Shown in pieces: positions 17,490 to 25,225 of a stretch of 64,000 bases of DNA. Made by a program: the position numbers and the translations under genes. This DNA comes from Streptomyces griseoaurantiacus. GTDB taxonomy: Bacteria; Actinomycetota; Actinomycetes; Streptomycetales; Streptomycetaceae. Location: positions 1 through 64,000 of the forward strand of contig BNBP01000028.1 in the NCBI GenBank assembly GCA_014656015.1, read 5' to 3'. The notes below the pieces were generated by a model that searched no databases, was not told where the DNA came from, and worked only from the letters and a program-made list of their open reading frames with translations. Each line of letters opens with the position of its first letter. The stretch's first letter is position 1.

Positions 17490-18326
17490 ATGACCGACCG
17501 GCCCCTGACTCTGATGGCGGTTCACGCCCACCCCGACGACGAGGCCACCGGCACCGGAGGCGTCCTCGCCAGGTACGCGGCCGAAGGAATCCGCACGGTG
17601 CTCGTGACCTGTACCGACGGCGGGTGCGGCGACGGGCCGGGTGGCGTCAAGCCCGGAGACCCCGGGCACGACCCGGCGGAGGTCGTCCGCATGCGCCGTC
17701 AGGAGCTCGAGGCGAGCCGCGAGGTCCTGAACATCAGCCATCTGGAGACCCTGGACTACGCCGACTCCGGAATGATGGGCTGGCCGAGCAACGAGGCCCC
17801 CGGGGCCTTCTGGCAGACCCCCGTGGAGGAGGGCGCGGCCCGCCTGGCGGAACTCATGCGGCAGTACCGGCCCGACGTCGTCGTCACCTACGACGAGAAC
17901 GGCTTCTACGGCCACCCCGACCACATCCAGGCCCACCGCATCACGATGGCGGCGCTGGAGATAGCCGGGCCGCCGGTACCGAAGGTGTACTGGACCACCG
18001 TGCCCCGCTCGGGGATGCAGCGGTTCGGCGAGATCCTGCGTGAGCTCGGCGAGGGCATCCCGGAGCCGGACTCCGAGGAAGGCGCCGCGATGGCCGAGAT
18101 CGGCTCCCCCGACGACGAGATCACCACCTGGGTGGACACGACCGCGTACAGCGGCCAGAAGTACGACTCCCTGGCCGCGCACGCCAGCCAGGGCGAGAAC
18201 ATCTTCTTCCTCAAGATGGGCAAGGAGAAGTTCGCCGAGCTGATGGGGGTCGAGACCTTCCTGCGAGTGAGGGACACCACCGGCGCCGCCCTCCCGGAGA
18301 ACGACCTCTTCGCCGGCCTCCGCTGA
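17490..18326 (+). CDS. PIG-L family deacetylase (MshB/Mca-like)
   Basis: A 278-residue zinc-dependent N-acetylglucosamine deacetylase-fold protein. The zinc motif AHPDDE is at residues 12-17 and GHPDHIQAH supplies the third ligand near residue 145. Streptomyces homologues act in mycothiol metabolism (MshB, Mca) or in antibiotic tailoring; no other mycothiol gene is here, so the substrate is open. ATG 17490 follows a GAGAGGA ribosome site; an in-frame ATG ten codons upstream does not. The insert between the first motif and LDYADSG is typical of the Mca/MshB group. Confidence 0.87.
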   Translation: MTDRPLTLMAVHAHPDDEATGTGGVLARYAAEGIRTVLVTCTDGGCGDGPGGVKPGDPGHDPAEVVRMRRQELEASREVLNISHLETLDYADSGMMGWPSNEAPGAFWQTPVEEGAARLAELMRQYRPDVVVTYDENGFYGHPDHIQAHRITMAALEIAGPPVPKVYWTTVPRSGMQRFGEILRELGEGIPEPDSEEGAAMAEIGSPDDEITTWVDTTAYSGQKYDSLAAHASQGENIFFLKMGKEKFAELMGVETFLRVRDTTGAALPENDLFAGLR

Positions 18327-18471
18327 CCCCGGGGCGCAGGTTCGACGCCCTCCACACCCCGGCGGCCCGCGCCGAGTACGGCGACGGGGCCGCCGGGCAG
18401 GGCGTCCCCCGCGCCCCCGCAGGGACGGCCGGGCACGGGGAGCAGGAACCTGGCCTCAGGGAGCGGACCTC

Positions 18472-19077
18472 GTGATGAGCGGCCGGATGTGGTTCGCTGT
18501 GCGGGTGACCCAGGACCCGGAGACCGTCACGTTCGCATCCGCCGAGGCATTCGAGGCATGGCTCGGCGAGAACCATGCCGCCTCACCCGGCATCTGGCTC
18601 AAACTCCGCAAGAAGGGCCCCGAAGTCGTCGCCCTGGACTACGCCCAGGCGCTCGAGGTGGCCCTCTGCTACGGCTGGATCGACGGGCAGAAGGCCACGT
18701 TCGACGACCAGTGGTGGCTCCAGCGGTTCACCCCGCGCAGGCCGGGCAGCCGATGGTCCAAGATCAACCGGGACAAGGCCACCGCCCTCGTCGAGCAGGG
18801 GCGGATGCGGCCGCCCGGGCAGGCCGAGATCGACCGCGCCCGGGCCGACGGCCGTTGGGTGGCGGCCTACGACGGTGCGCGCACGGCCACCGTTCCCGAG
18901 GACCTCGCGGCGGCCCTGGCCGCCGTCCCGGCCGCGGCGGCGTTCTTCGAGACCCTCGACCGGCGAAACCGCTACGCCGTCCTGTACCGCGTGCAGGACG
19001 CCAAGAAGGCCGAGACCCGGGCCCGGCGGATCGAGAAGTTCGTGGCGATGCTGGCCAGGGGCGAGAAACCGCACTAG
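18472..19077 (+). CDS. YdeI/OmpD-associated family protein
   Basis: A 201-residue protein of the YdeI group, with the family signatures LCYGWIDGQ near residue 64 and FTPRRPGSRWSKIN near residue 84. Homologues are cytoplasmic proteins linked to stress and cationic peptide tolerance in enteric bacteria; molecular function is unknown. GTG 18472 and ATG 18475 are adjacent start options; a GGGAG site lies eight bases before the GTG. Confidence 0.85.
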   Translation: MMSGRMWFAVRVTQDPETVTFASAEAFEAWLGENHAASPGIWLKLRKKGPEVVALDYAQALEVALCYGWIDGQKATFDDQWWLQRFTPRRPGSRWSKINRDKATALVEQGRMRPPGQAEIDRARADGRWVAAYDGARTATVPEDLAAALAAVPAAAAFFETLDRRNRYAVLYRVQDAKKAETRARRIEKFVAMLARGEKPH

Positions 19078-19212
19078 CGGATCGGCGTCCTTCCTCCTAC
19101 CGGGGCGGGGACGGGCCGCACGCGAGGTCGCCGTGCCCGCCTGGCATGATCGGCCCATGGCCGGCCCCTCGTCCCCCGCCGGGACACCGCACCGCCGGAC
19201 GGTCGTGCCCTG

Positions 19213-20157
19213 ATGCGTGTGCTGCTCACCGTGGCCGCCTCGGTGACGGCGGCCGGCGCGGCGGTGTGGGCCGCCGAGCGCCTCCTCACCCGCAGCCGGC
19301 CGGAGACCCGGTACGGCCGGTACGCCCGGTGGGTCCATCCGGCCGGCCGGTGGCGGGCGGCACCGCTCAACCGGGTGGCCGGCAGCAGGCTGTTGCGGCT
19401 GCTGGGGGAGCGCGTCCCGCCGGTGGCCTTCGTCAGTGACATCGCGGACGTCGTGTACGTCAACTACGTCGTCGACGCCCGCCGTCTCGCGCCCCTGGTC
19501 CCGGCCGGGCTGGAACTGCAACGCGTGGGCGAGCGCGGCGACCTGGCCGTCCTGACCTTCCTCGGCTACCGCCACGGCCACCTGGGCCCCGCGCGCCTCG
19601 GCCGGTGGCGCCGGCTGCTGCCCTCGCCGCTGCAGAGCAACTGGCGCCTCTACGTGCGTCATGCGCGTACGGGCATGGCGGGCGTCCACTTCCTCAGCAC
19701 GGCCATCGGCCGGACGTCGCACGCCCTGGGCGCCCGCCTCCTCGCCGAGGGCCTGCCCATGCACGTTCTGGGGCGGGCCTCACGGCTCGTCACCGCCGAC
19801 GGACGGATCGATCTCCGGCTCGATCCCGGACGCGGCACCGCGCCCGACGCGACGGCTCGCCTCGTCCCGCTGCCCGAGCGGCCGGTGGACGGTCCTTGGC
19901 GCTCCGCCTTCGCGGACTACGAGGAGATGCTGGCCCACTGCGTGCCCCAGGACCGCGCACTGTCCGTCCAGCCGTGGCGCGGCCGGCTGGTGCGGCAGGA
20001 GATCTCTCTCGGCATCCCTCCCGAAAGGTGCGTCCCCCTGTCCGGGACGGTCACGTCCGCCGCCGCCGGTGCCCTGGTCGGTGAGGCCGAGCCGTTCGCC
20101 TTCCTGGTCCCCTTCGTGCGGTTCCGCTTCGAGGGAGAGACGTACGAGCCGCTCTGA
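19213..20157 (+). CDS. DUF2071 (YqjF-like) protein with an N-terminal hydrophobic segment
   Basis: A 314-residue protein. The first 24 residues form one hydrophobic helix, then come a basic stretch and a domain from about residue 75 with the acetoacetate-decarboxylase-like fold seen in DUF2071 proteins (DVVYVNYVVDARRLAPLVP, later GVHFLSTAIGRT). No catalytic residue can be assigned with confidence. The preceding gap of 135 bases shows nothing notable, and the ATG has only a weak ribosome site. Confidence 0.75.
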   Translation: MRVLLTVAASVTAAGAAVWAAERLLTRSRPETRYGRYARWVHPAGRWRAAPLNRVAGSRLLRLLGERVPPVAFVSDIADVVYVNYVVDARRLAPLVPAGLELQRVGERGDLAVLTFLGYRHGHLGPARLGRWRRLLPSPLQSNWRLYVRHARTGMAGVHFLSTAIGRTSHALGARLLAEGLPMHVLGRASRLVTADGRIDLRLDPGRGTAPDATARLVPLPERPVDGPWRSAFADYEEMLAHCVPQDRALSVQPWRGRLVRQEISLGIPPERCVPLSGTVTSAAAGALVGEAEPFAFLVPFVRFRFEGETYEPL

Positions 20158-20191
20158 CGCCGAACGCGGAGGGCGGTCGCCGAAGCCGCCG

Positions 20192-21106
20192 TCACCGGTG
20201 TCGTCCCGGGGCGCCCGCGATCAGCCGCAGCCGCCGTGCGCACACGCCGACCCGCACGGTCTGCCCCCAGGTCAGCTCCAGGGCGTCGCCCTCCATGCCG
20301 TCGCCGAAGGCGACCAGACGCTCGGACTCCACGGTGAGGCACAGTCGGCCCGGCGCCGAGAGCTCACCGGCCACGAGAGACGTTCCGGTGACCGGCGAGG
20401 GCCAGGCCTCGCGGACGAACCACAGCAGACGGTCCTCGGTGGGCCGCGGTACCACCGGGGTGCCGCCCCGCTGCTGCCACACCGACCGCAGCCAGCCGGT
20501 CGCGCCCGTGCCCGTGCCCACCAGCACCCCGGAGGAGGCCTGGGCCTCGACGACACCCCCGTCGTCCTCGAGGCTCAGGCGGTACCGGGCCGTCTGGTGT
20601 CCGGCGGCGCCGAGGTAGATCTCGTTGAGCGCGAGCAGCCGCTGGGTGTCGTCGGCGACGGCCTCGACCATGGTCAGCTCGTCCGCCGGCGCGGTGGACG
20701 CGACCCGCAGCAGCGCCGCCGCGTCGGCCGCCCGGTGCCGGACCAGCACACCCGGGTTGCGCCCCGGCTCGGGGTCCACTCCGATCACCGGCTGCCCGTC
20801 GAGGTACTTGGCCGCGTTGGCCACCAGCCCGTCCTGCCCCACCACGACCACGACGTCCTCCGGCGCGAACAGGAACCGGTCCAGGTCGCCGCGCTCCACC
20901 CGGGCCTGCCGCCAGGTCCGGGGGACCGCGGCGGTGACCTCGGCGAGCGCCCGGTGCGCGCGGTGATGACGTTCGGCGATCTCCGCGAGGTCCCGGCCCC
21001 TGGAGGCCAGGAAGAAGGCGGCCTGCCCGTGTGTGCCGTGCCGGGCCAGCAACTCCTCGTACTCCGTGGTGCGGTGGACCAGGACGGCTCGCGGGGCGAG
21101 GCTCAT
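20192..21106 (-). CDS. NAD-kinase-like protein coupled to an SPFH gene
   Basis: A 304-residue protein with the two-domain layout of NAD kinases. The usual GGDGT nucleotide loop is represented by VVGQDGLVANAAKYL, the NE motif by ALNEIYLG, and the glycine-rich adenine site by LVGTGTGATGW. Because the GGDGT loop is altered, activity on NAD is uncertain; sphingosine or sugar kinases of the same fold are alternatives. The ATG overlaps the SPFH stop as ATGA, so production is tied to that protein. The pairing suggests a membrane-associated stress function. Confidence 0.78.
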   Translation of the reverse strand: MSLAPRAVLVHRTTEYEELLARHGTHGQAAFFLASRGRDLAEIAERHHRAHRALAEVTAAVPRTWRQARVERGDLDRFLFAPEDVVVVVGQDGLVANAAKYLDGQPVIGVDPEPGRNPGVLVRHRAADAAALLRVASTAPADELTMVEAVADDTQRLLALNEIYLGAAGHQTARYRLSLEDDGGVVEAQASSGVLVGTGTGATGWLRSVWQQRGGTPVVPRPTEDRLLWFVREAWPSPVTGTSLVAGELSAPGRLCLTVESERLVAFGDGMEGDALELTWGQTVRVGVCARRLRLIAGAPGRHR

Positions 21107-22140
21107 CCCCGGTCCCCGGCGCCGAGCCGGGACAGCAGCCCGGTCAGCACGTCCGGCGAGAGGGTCACGCTGTCGATGTGCGGCAGGTTCTCCGCCAGCC
21201 GGCTTCCCGTGAGCGCGTGCAGTGTCGCCACGTCGACCTCGCCGTGGACGCGCAGCCAGGCCGCCTGGGCCTCGGCCCTGGCCTCGCCGAGCTCGCGCGC
21301 CGCCCGGGCCTCCGCCTCGGCCAGTGCCACCGACTTGGCGGCCTCGGCCTCGGCGAGCCGCACGGTGCGCGCCGCCTCCGCCTGCGCGCGCACCTGGTCC
21401 GCCGCTGCGTTCTCCTGCGCCTCGCGGCGCGCGTTGGCCCCGCGCTGCTCCACCAACCGCTCCTCACGGCGAGCGAGTTCGATCTGGCTGGCCAGCTCGT
21501 TCTCGGCGATGGCGCGCTCGCGCTCGACGGCGACGGCCCGCCGCTCGTAGGTGGCCCGGTCCGCCTCCTGCTGGATCAGCTCGCGGGCGGGGGTGCGCAG
21601 CGCGCGTTCCACCTCCGCCTCGGGGCGCACCGCCATGACCCGCACGGCCACCACCTCGATTCCGGTGGCCGGCAGTCGCGGTTCGGTACCCAGGCCGGTC
21701 GCGATCCGTTCGCGCACCGCCGCCACCCCGTCGGCCAGTGCCTCGGCCAGCGGGGTGCGGGCCAGCACGTGCAGCGCGTGCTGCTGGGCCGTCTCGGTGA
21801 GCAGGGTGCCCAGCTGTTCCAGCGGGGCACCGCGCCAGACCCCGGTGTCGGGGTCGATGGAGAAGTCCAGGCGGGTGGCGGCCAGTGCCGGGTCGCCGAC
21901 CCGGTAGGTGACGGTCGCCTGCACCGAGACGTCCTGGAAGTCGGCCGTGCGGGCGCGGAACGTCATGGCCAGCTCGCGGTCCTCGACCGGCACCTCGGAG
22001 AGCGCGGCGGTCAGCGGGCGGAACCAGAAGGCGAGTCCCGGCCCGTCGTGCACCAGCGTGCCGCCGCGGTGGTGTCGGATGTGCGCCGTGGGCGTGGAAC
22101 GCAGGTGGCGCCATCCCAGGCGCCGGGTGATGTCGGCCAT
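21103..22140 (-). CDS. SPFH/Band 7 (stomatin-prohibitin) domain protein
   Basis: A 345-residue protein. The SPFH domain spans about residues 25-190, starting after a hydrophobic GPGLAFWFRPL segment that may dip into the membrane. A long Ala/Glu/Arg-rich coiled coil (about 190-300) follows, with heptad-like AEAEAAKSVALAEAEARAA. Such proteins oligomerise into membrane scaffolds. ATG 22140 has a GAGGGGGC ribosome site that is itself part of the large palindrome upstream. Confidence 0.88.
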   Translation of the reverse strand: MADITRRLGWRHLRSTPTAHIRHHRGGTLVHDGPGLAFWFRPLTAALSEVPVEDRELAMTFRARTADFQDVSVQATVTYRVGDPALAATRLDFSIDPDTGVWRGAPLEQLGTLLTETAQQHALHVLARTPLAEALADGVAAVRERIATGLGTEPRLPATGIEVVAVRVMAVRPEAEVERALRTPARELIQQEADRATYERRAVAVERERAIAENELASQIELARREERLVEQRGANARREAQENAAADQVRAQAEAARTVRLAEAEAAKSVALAEAEARAARELGEARAEAQAAWLRVHGEVDVATLHALTGSRLAENLPHIDSVTLSPDVLTGLLSRLGAGDRG

Positions 22141-22145
22141 GAGAG

Positions 22146-22216
22146 CCCCCTCTTTCTCGTCCCGGTGACGATATTCCGGCGGTCCGCTTATCGTCAAGGG
22201 GACGAGAAAGGGGGGG
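22146..22216 (-). promoter_or_regulatory. Large inverted repeat containing the SPFH promoter and ribosome site
   Basis: Two 28-base arms (22146-22173 and 22189-22216) match at 25 of 28 positions around a 15-base centre. On the minus strand TTGACG and TATCGT, 18 bases apart, form a promoter inside the repeat, and the AGAGGGGG ribosome site of the SPFH gene falls in the distal arm. The structure could be a double operator for a dimeric regulator, an RNA hairpin that hides the ribosome site, or both. Confidence 0.7.
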
Positions 22217-22255
22217 GCGCTGGCGCGGTTAGGGGAAGGGTGCTGGCGCGGCTCG

Positions 22256-23161
22256 TCAGAGGCGGACGACGATCTTGCCCCGCGTGTGGCCGCGCTCCGA
22301 GTGCGCGTGGGCCTCCGCGATCCGTTCCAGCGGGTAGGTCGCCTCGACGCGCGGCGTGAAGTGGCCGAGCCGGCCCAGTTCGGCCGCTTCGGCGAGGAGC
22401 GCGGGGTCGTTCTCCGCGTTGGCCACATGGACTCCGAGACGCTGGGCGTTGGCGTGGTCGGCGACCGTGGACACGCGGGCGGGGTCGCCCACGAGGGCGA
22501 CGAGATCGGCCAGCGAGCCGGAGGCGGCGGTGTCGAGCACGACGTCGACCCCGTCCGGAGCGAGGGTGGCGACACGTTCCGCGAGACCGGCGCCGTAGGT
22601 GGTGGGAACGGCGCCGAGGGAGGTGAGGAACTCGTGATTGCGCTCGCCGGCCGTCCCGATCACCGTGGCGCCCTGCGCCACCGCGATCTCGACCGCGGCA
22701 CTTCCCACGCCCCCGGCGGCACCCTCGATCAGCACAGTGCGCCCCTTCAGGGGGCCGAGCGCGTTCAGCCCGCCCATCGCGGTCACCGCTCCCAGAGCGG
22801 CGGCGGCGGCCTCCTCGTCGCTCCAGGTGTCGGGCGTCCGCGCCCAGGCCGAGAGCACGGCGAACTCGGCCGTCGCGCCGGTCACTCCGCCCAGTCCGAA
22901 GACCCGATCGCCGACGCCCACCCCCCGCACACCCTCACCGATCTCGTCGACCACGCCCGCGGCGTCCCGCCCGGGAACCGCCGGCAGATCCACCGGAAGT
23001 ACCTCGCGCACCGCTCCGGAGCGCACCTTCCAGTCGACGGGATTGACACTGGCCGCCGCGACACGGATGCGGATCTCACCGGGCCCGGGATGCGGATCCG
23101 GCGCCTGCTCGACGACGAGGGTCTCCACACCGCCGTACTCGTGATAACGGGCTGCGCGCAT
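22256..23161 (-). CDS. Zinc-less NADP-dependent quinone oxidoreductase (MDR family)
   Basis: A 301-residue medium-chain reductase. The N-terminal GroES-like part has SVNPVDWKVRSG, and the Rossmann part has the AAGGVGSAAVEIA motif near residue 145. No structural or catalytic zinc cysteines are present. Such enzymes reduce quinones or enones with NADPH. ATG 23161 has a GAAAGG site; the frame extends upstream only through poor sequence. Confidence 0.87.
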   Translation of the reverse strand: MRAARYHEYGGVETLVVEQAPDPHPGPGEIRIRVAAASVNPVDWKVRSGAVREVLPVDLPAVPGRDAAGVVDEIGEGVRGVGVGDRVFGLGGVTGATAEFAVLSAWARTPDTWSDEEAAAAALGAVTAMGGLNALGPLKGRTVLIEGAAGGVGSAAVEIAVAQGATVIGTAGERNHEFLTSLGAVPTTYGAGLAERVATLAPDGVDVVLDTAASGSLADLVALVGDPARVSTVADHANAQRLGVHVANAENDPALLAEAAELGRLGHFTPRVEATYPLERIAEAHAHSERGHTRGKIVVRL

Positions 23162-23326
23162 GACGTTCTGCCTTTCCACGCGGCCTGAACAGGCCGTTCG
23201 TCGGATCAAGGGTGCGACTGTTCGGCGTGCGCCGACGATCGCAACGCTAGGACCTGACACCGGTGTGAGGGGCAAGTCGGCCGGTCCGCCGGCCGGGGGC
23301 GGCCCCGGGCGGCGGCATGCCGGACG

Positions 23327-25009
23327 TCAGCGGAAGGTGCGCCGCAGGTGCGCGACCAGGTCCTCCGGCGCGGCCGGGTCGAACCGCGCGGAGACGTAGC
23401 CGTCCGGGCGGATCAGGACCGCTTCGCCGTCCCGCGGCGCGTAGGCGGCGTGGAAGCCGCCCTCCGCGTCCCGCAGCCGCGGCGGACGCAGACCGACGGG
23501 GCGGGCGTCGCGCGGCACCTCCCGCGCGGTGACCAGATAGGCGTTCAGCAGACCGTGGGCGGCACGGTGGGCCTCGGCCGCACAGGCTTCGAGACGTGCG
23601 GCGCCCTCTCCCGAGACGTGCCGCGGGCCCGCGTACATCAGCAGCACGTGCCGCGGGGTGCGCAGCAGGTCGAACAGGCGCACCGGGTAGGCGGCGAGGT
23701 CGCCGAGCAGGCCGCGGCAGTCCGGTGCCCGCTCGCCGGGCGCGGGACCGTCCGCCCGGGCACCCTCCGCGGCCCGCGACCGGACCAGGGGGCTGTCCGG
23801 ATAGCCGACCAGCAACTGGGCCTGGCGCCGCACGAACACGTGGGGGTCGCCCCCGGGACCACCGGCGCTCGGACGGGCGTCGCGCACCGTGCGCGCGTGG
23901 CGGACGGTGCGGTCGACGACCTCACGGGCGACGGGGTGCCGTTCGGCGTGGTAGCTGTCCAGCACGTCCTCCCTCGCCAGACCGCGGACGGTGAGGGCCA
24001 GCTTCCAGGCGAGGTTGTACGCGTCCTGCACACCGGTGTTGAGCCCCTGCCCGCCGATCGGCGGATGGACGTGCGCGGCGTCCCCGGCCACGAGGAGACG
24101 TCCGGCCCGGTAGCGGTCGACCAGGCGGTGACCGGTCCGGAAGGCGGACGACCAGCGCAGCGCGGAGACCCTCGCCGGCTCCGGGGACAGACGGTCGAGC
24201 ACCGCCTGGATCTGGTCGAGGTCCAGCCCCTCGCCGGCTCCCGGCTCCGGGCGCGACCTGTCCGACACCTCCGGCGCGCCCCGGCCGTCCTCGGCGGCCT
24301 GTTCGCCGGGGCGCAGCATCGACAGCCAGTAACGCCGCACCCCCGGCATCGGGATGCAGACGAGCATGTCGTCCACCGCCCCGTCGGCGCCGGTGTGCAC
24401 GGACCGCACGCTGTACCCGGCGGGCATGTCCCAGTCGATCTCCACATCGGCGATCATGAACCGTTCGGGCAGGACGTCGCCCTCGAAGGCGAGTCCCGCC
24501 TGCTCGCGCACGAGGCTGTGCGCGCCGTCGCAGCCCACCACGTAGCGGGCGCGCAGCCGTTCGGTGCGGCCGTCGGCGCCCGCGAGGAGGACCTCCACCT
24601 CCTCCGGGTGCTCAGTCACCTCGCGCAGTTCCACCGGCCGCTCCACCCGCGTGCCGAACCGCGCGAGGTGCTCGGTGAGAAGCCGCTCGGTCGTGTACTG
24701 GGGCAGCGTGGCGAAGGGGTAGGGGATGTCGGGCGGCAGGGTCAGCCGCATCGGCTCGTCCTGGGGCTTGCCGTCGGTGTAGACCAACTGGCCCAGGTGC
24801 GGCACGGCCTCGTCGAGCACCTCGCCGACCAGGCCCATGGCGTCCCACACCTCCAGGGTGCGGGGGAGGACGCCGATGGCCTTCGCGTGCGGCTGGGGGG
24901 CGGCCAGCCGGTCGATCACGCGGCAGTCCACGCCGTGCCGGCGCAGCTCGGCCGCCACCGTCAGGCCCACCGGGCCCGCGCCCACCACGAGTACATCGAC
25001 ATCGGCCAT
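23327..25009 (-). CDS. FAD-dependent aromatic hydroxylase (PheA/TfdB-type)
   Basis: A 560-residue class A flavin monooxygenase. FAD-binding motifs are VVGAGPVGLTVAAEL at about residues 8-22, the DG motif in YVVGCDGAHSLVRE and the GD motif in LLVAGDAAHVHPPIGGQGLN. A thioredoxin-like C-terminal domain follows, as in phenol hydroxylases and polyketide hydroxylases. Substrate is unknown: it may degrade an aromatic compound or tailor a natural product. It follows the rhamnosidase on the same strand, but a strong palindrome separates them. ATG 25009 has a GAGAGGG site. Confidence 0.88.
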   Translation of the reverse strand: MADVDVLVVGAGPVGLTVAAELRRHGVDCRVIDRLAAPQPHAKAIGVLPRTLEVWDAMGLVGEVLDEAVPHLGQLVYTDGKPQDEPMRLTLPPDIPYPFATLPQYTTERLLTEHLARFGTRVERPVELREVTEHPEEVEVLLAGADGRTERLRARYVVGCDGAHSLVREQAGLAFEGDVLPERFMIADVEIDWDMPAGYSVRSVHTGADGAVDDMLVCIPMPGVRRYWLSMLRPGEQAAEDGRGAPEVSDRSRPEPGAGEGLDLDQIQAVLDRLSPEPARVSALRWSSAFRTGHRLVDRYRAGRLLVAGDAAHVHPPIGGQGLNTGVQDAYNLAWKLALTVRGLAREDVLDSYHAERHPVAREVVDRTVRHARTVRDARPSAGGPGGDPHVFVRRQAQLLVGYPDSPLVRSRAAEGARADGPAPGERAPDCRGLLGDLAAYPVRLFDLLRTPRHVLLMYAGPRHVSGEGAARLEACAAEAHRAAHGLLNAYLVTAREVPRDARPVGLRPPRLRDAEGGFHAAYAPRDGEAVLIRPDGYVSARFDPAAPEDLVAHLRRTFR

Positions 25010-25186
25010 GATCGGCCCTCTCATCGTTCGGCGACGGGGTCCGTGCAAGTGTGCTGCGGCGAGCGCGGCCCCACTCGGCGGGAGGAACTCTCCTCGTCGC
25101 CCCGTGGAGGCAGTTCCGCTGGTCAGCGCGGCGCGGAGGGCCTCCAGGTTCACCGGATCGGCCGGAACCGACCGGAGTAGTGCGGT

Positions 25187-25212
25187 GCGTCCCGGGCGGC
25201 CGCCCGGGACGC
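25187..25212. terminator. Perfect 26-bp palindrome after the rhamnosidase gene
   Basis: A gapless palindrome with 13-base arms (left arm GCGTCCCGGGCGG) lies 13 bases downstream of the rhamnosidase stop. It would form a very stable transcript hairpin and probably ends the rhamnosidase message before the FAD hydroxylase gene. Confidence 0.7.
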
Positions 25213-25225
25213 CGTCCGGGGCGGT

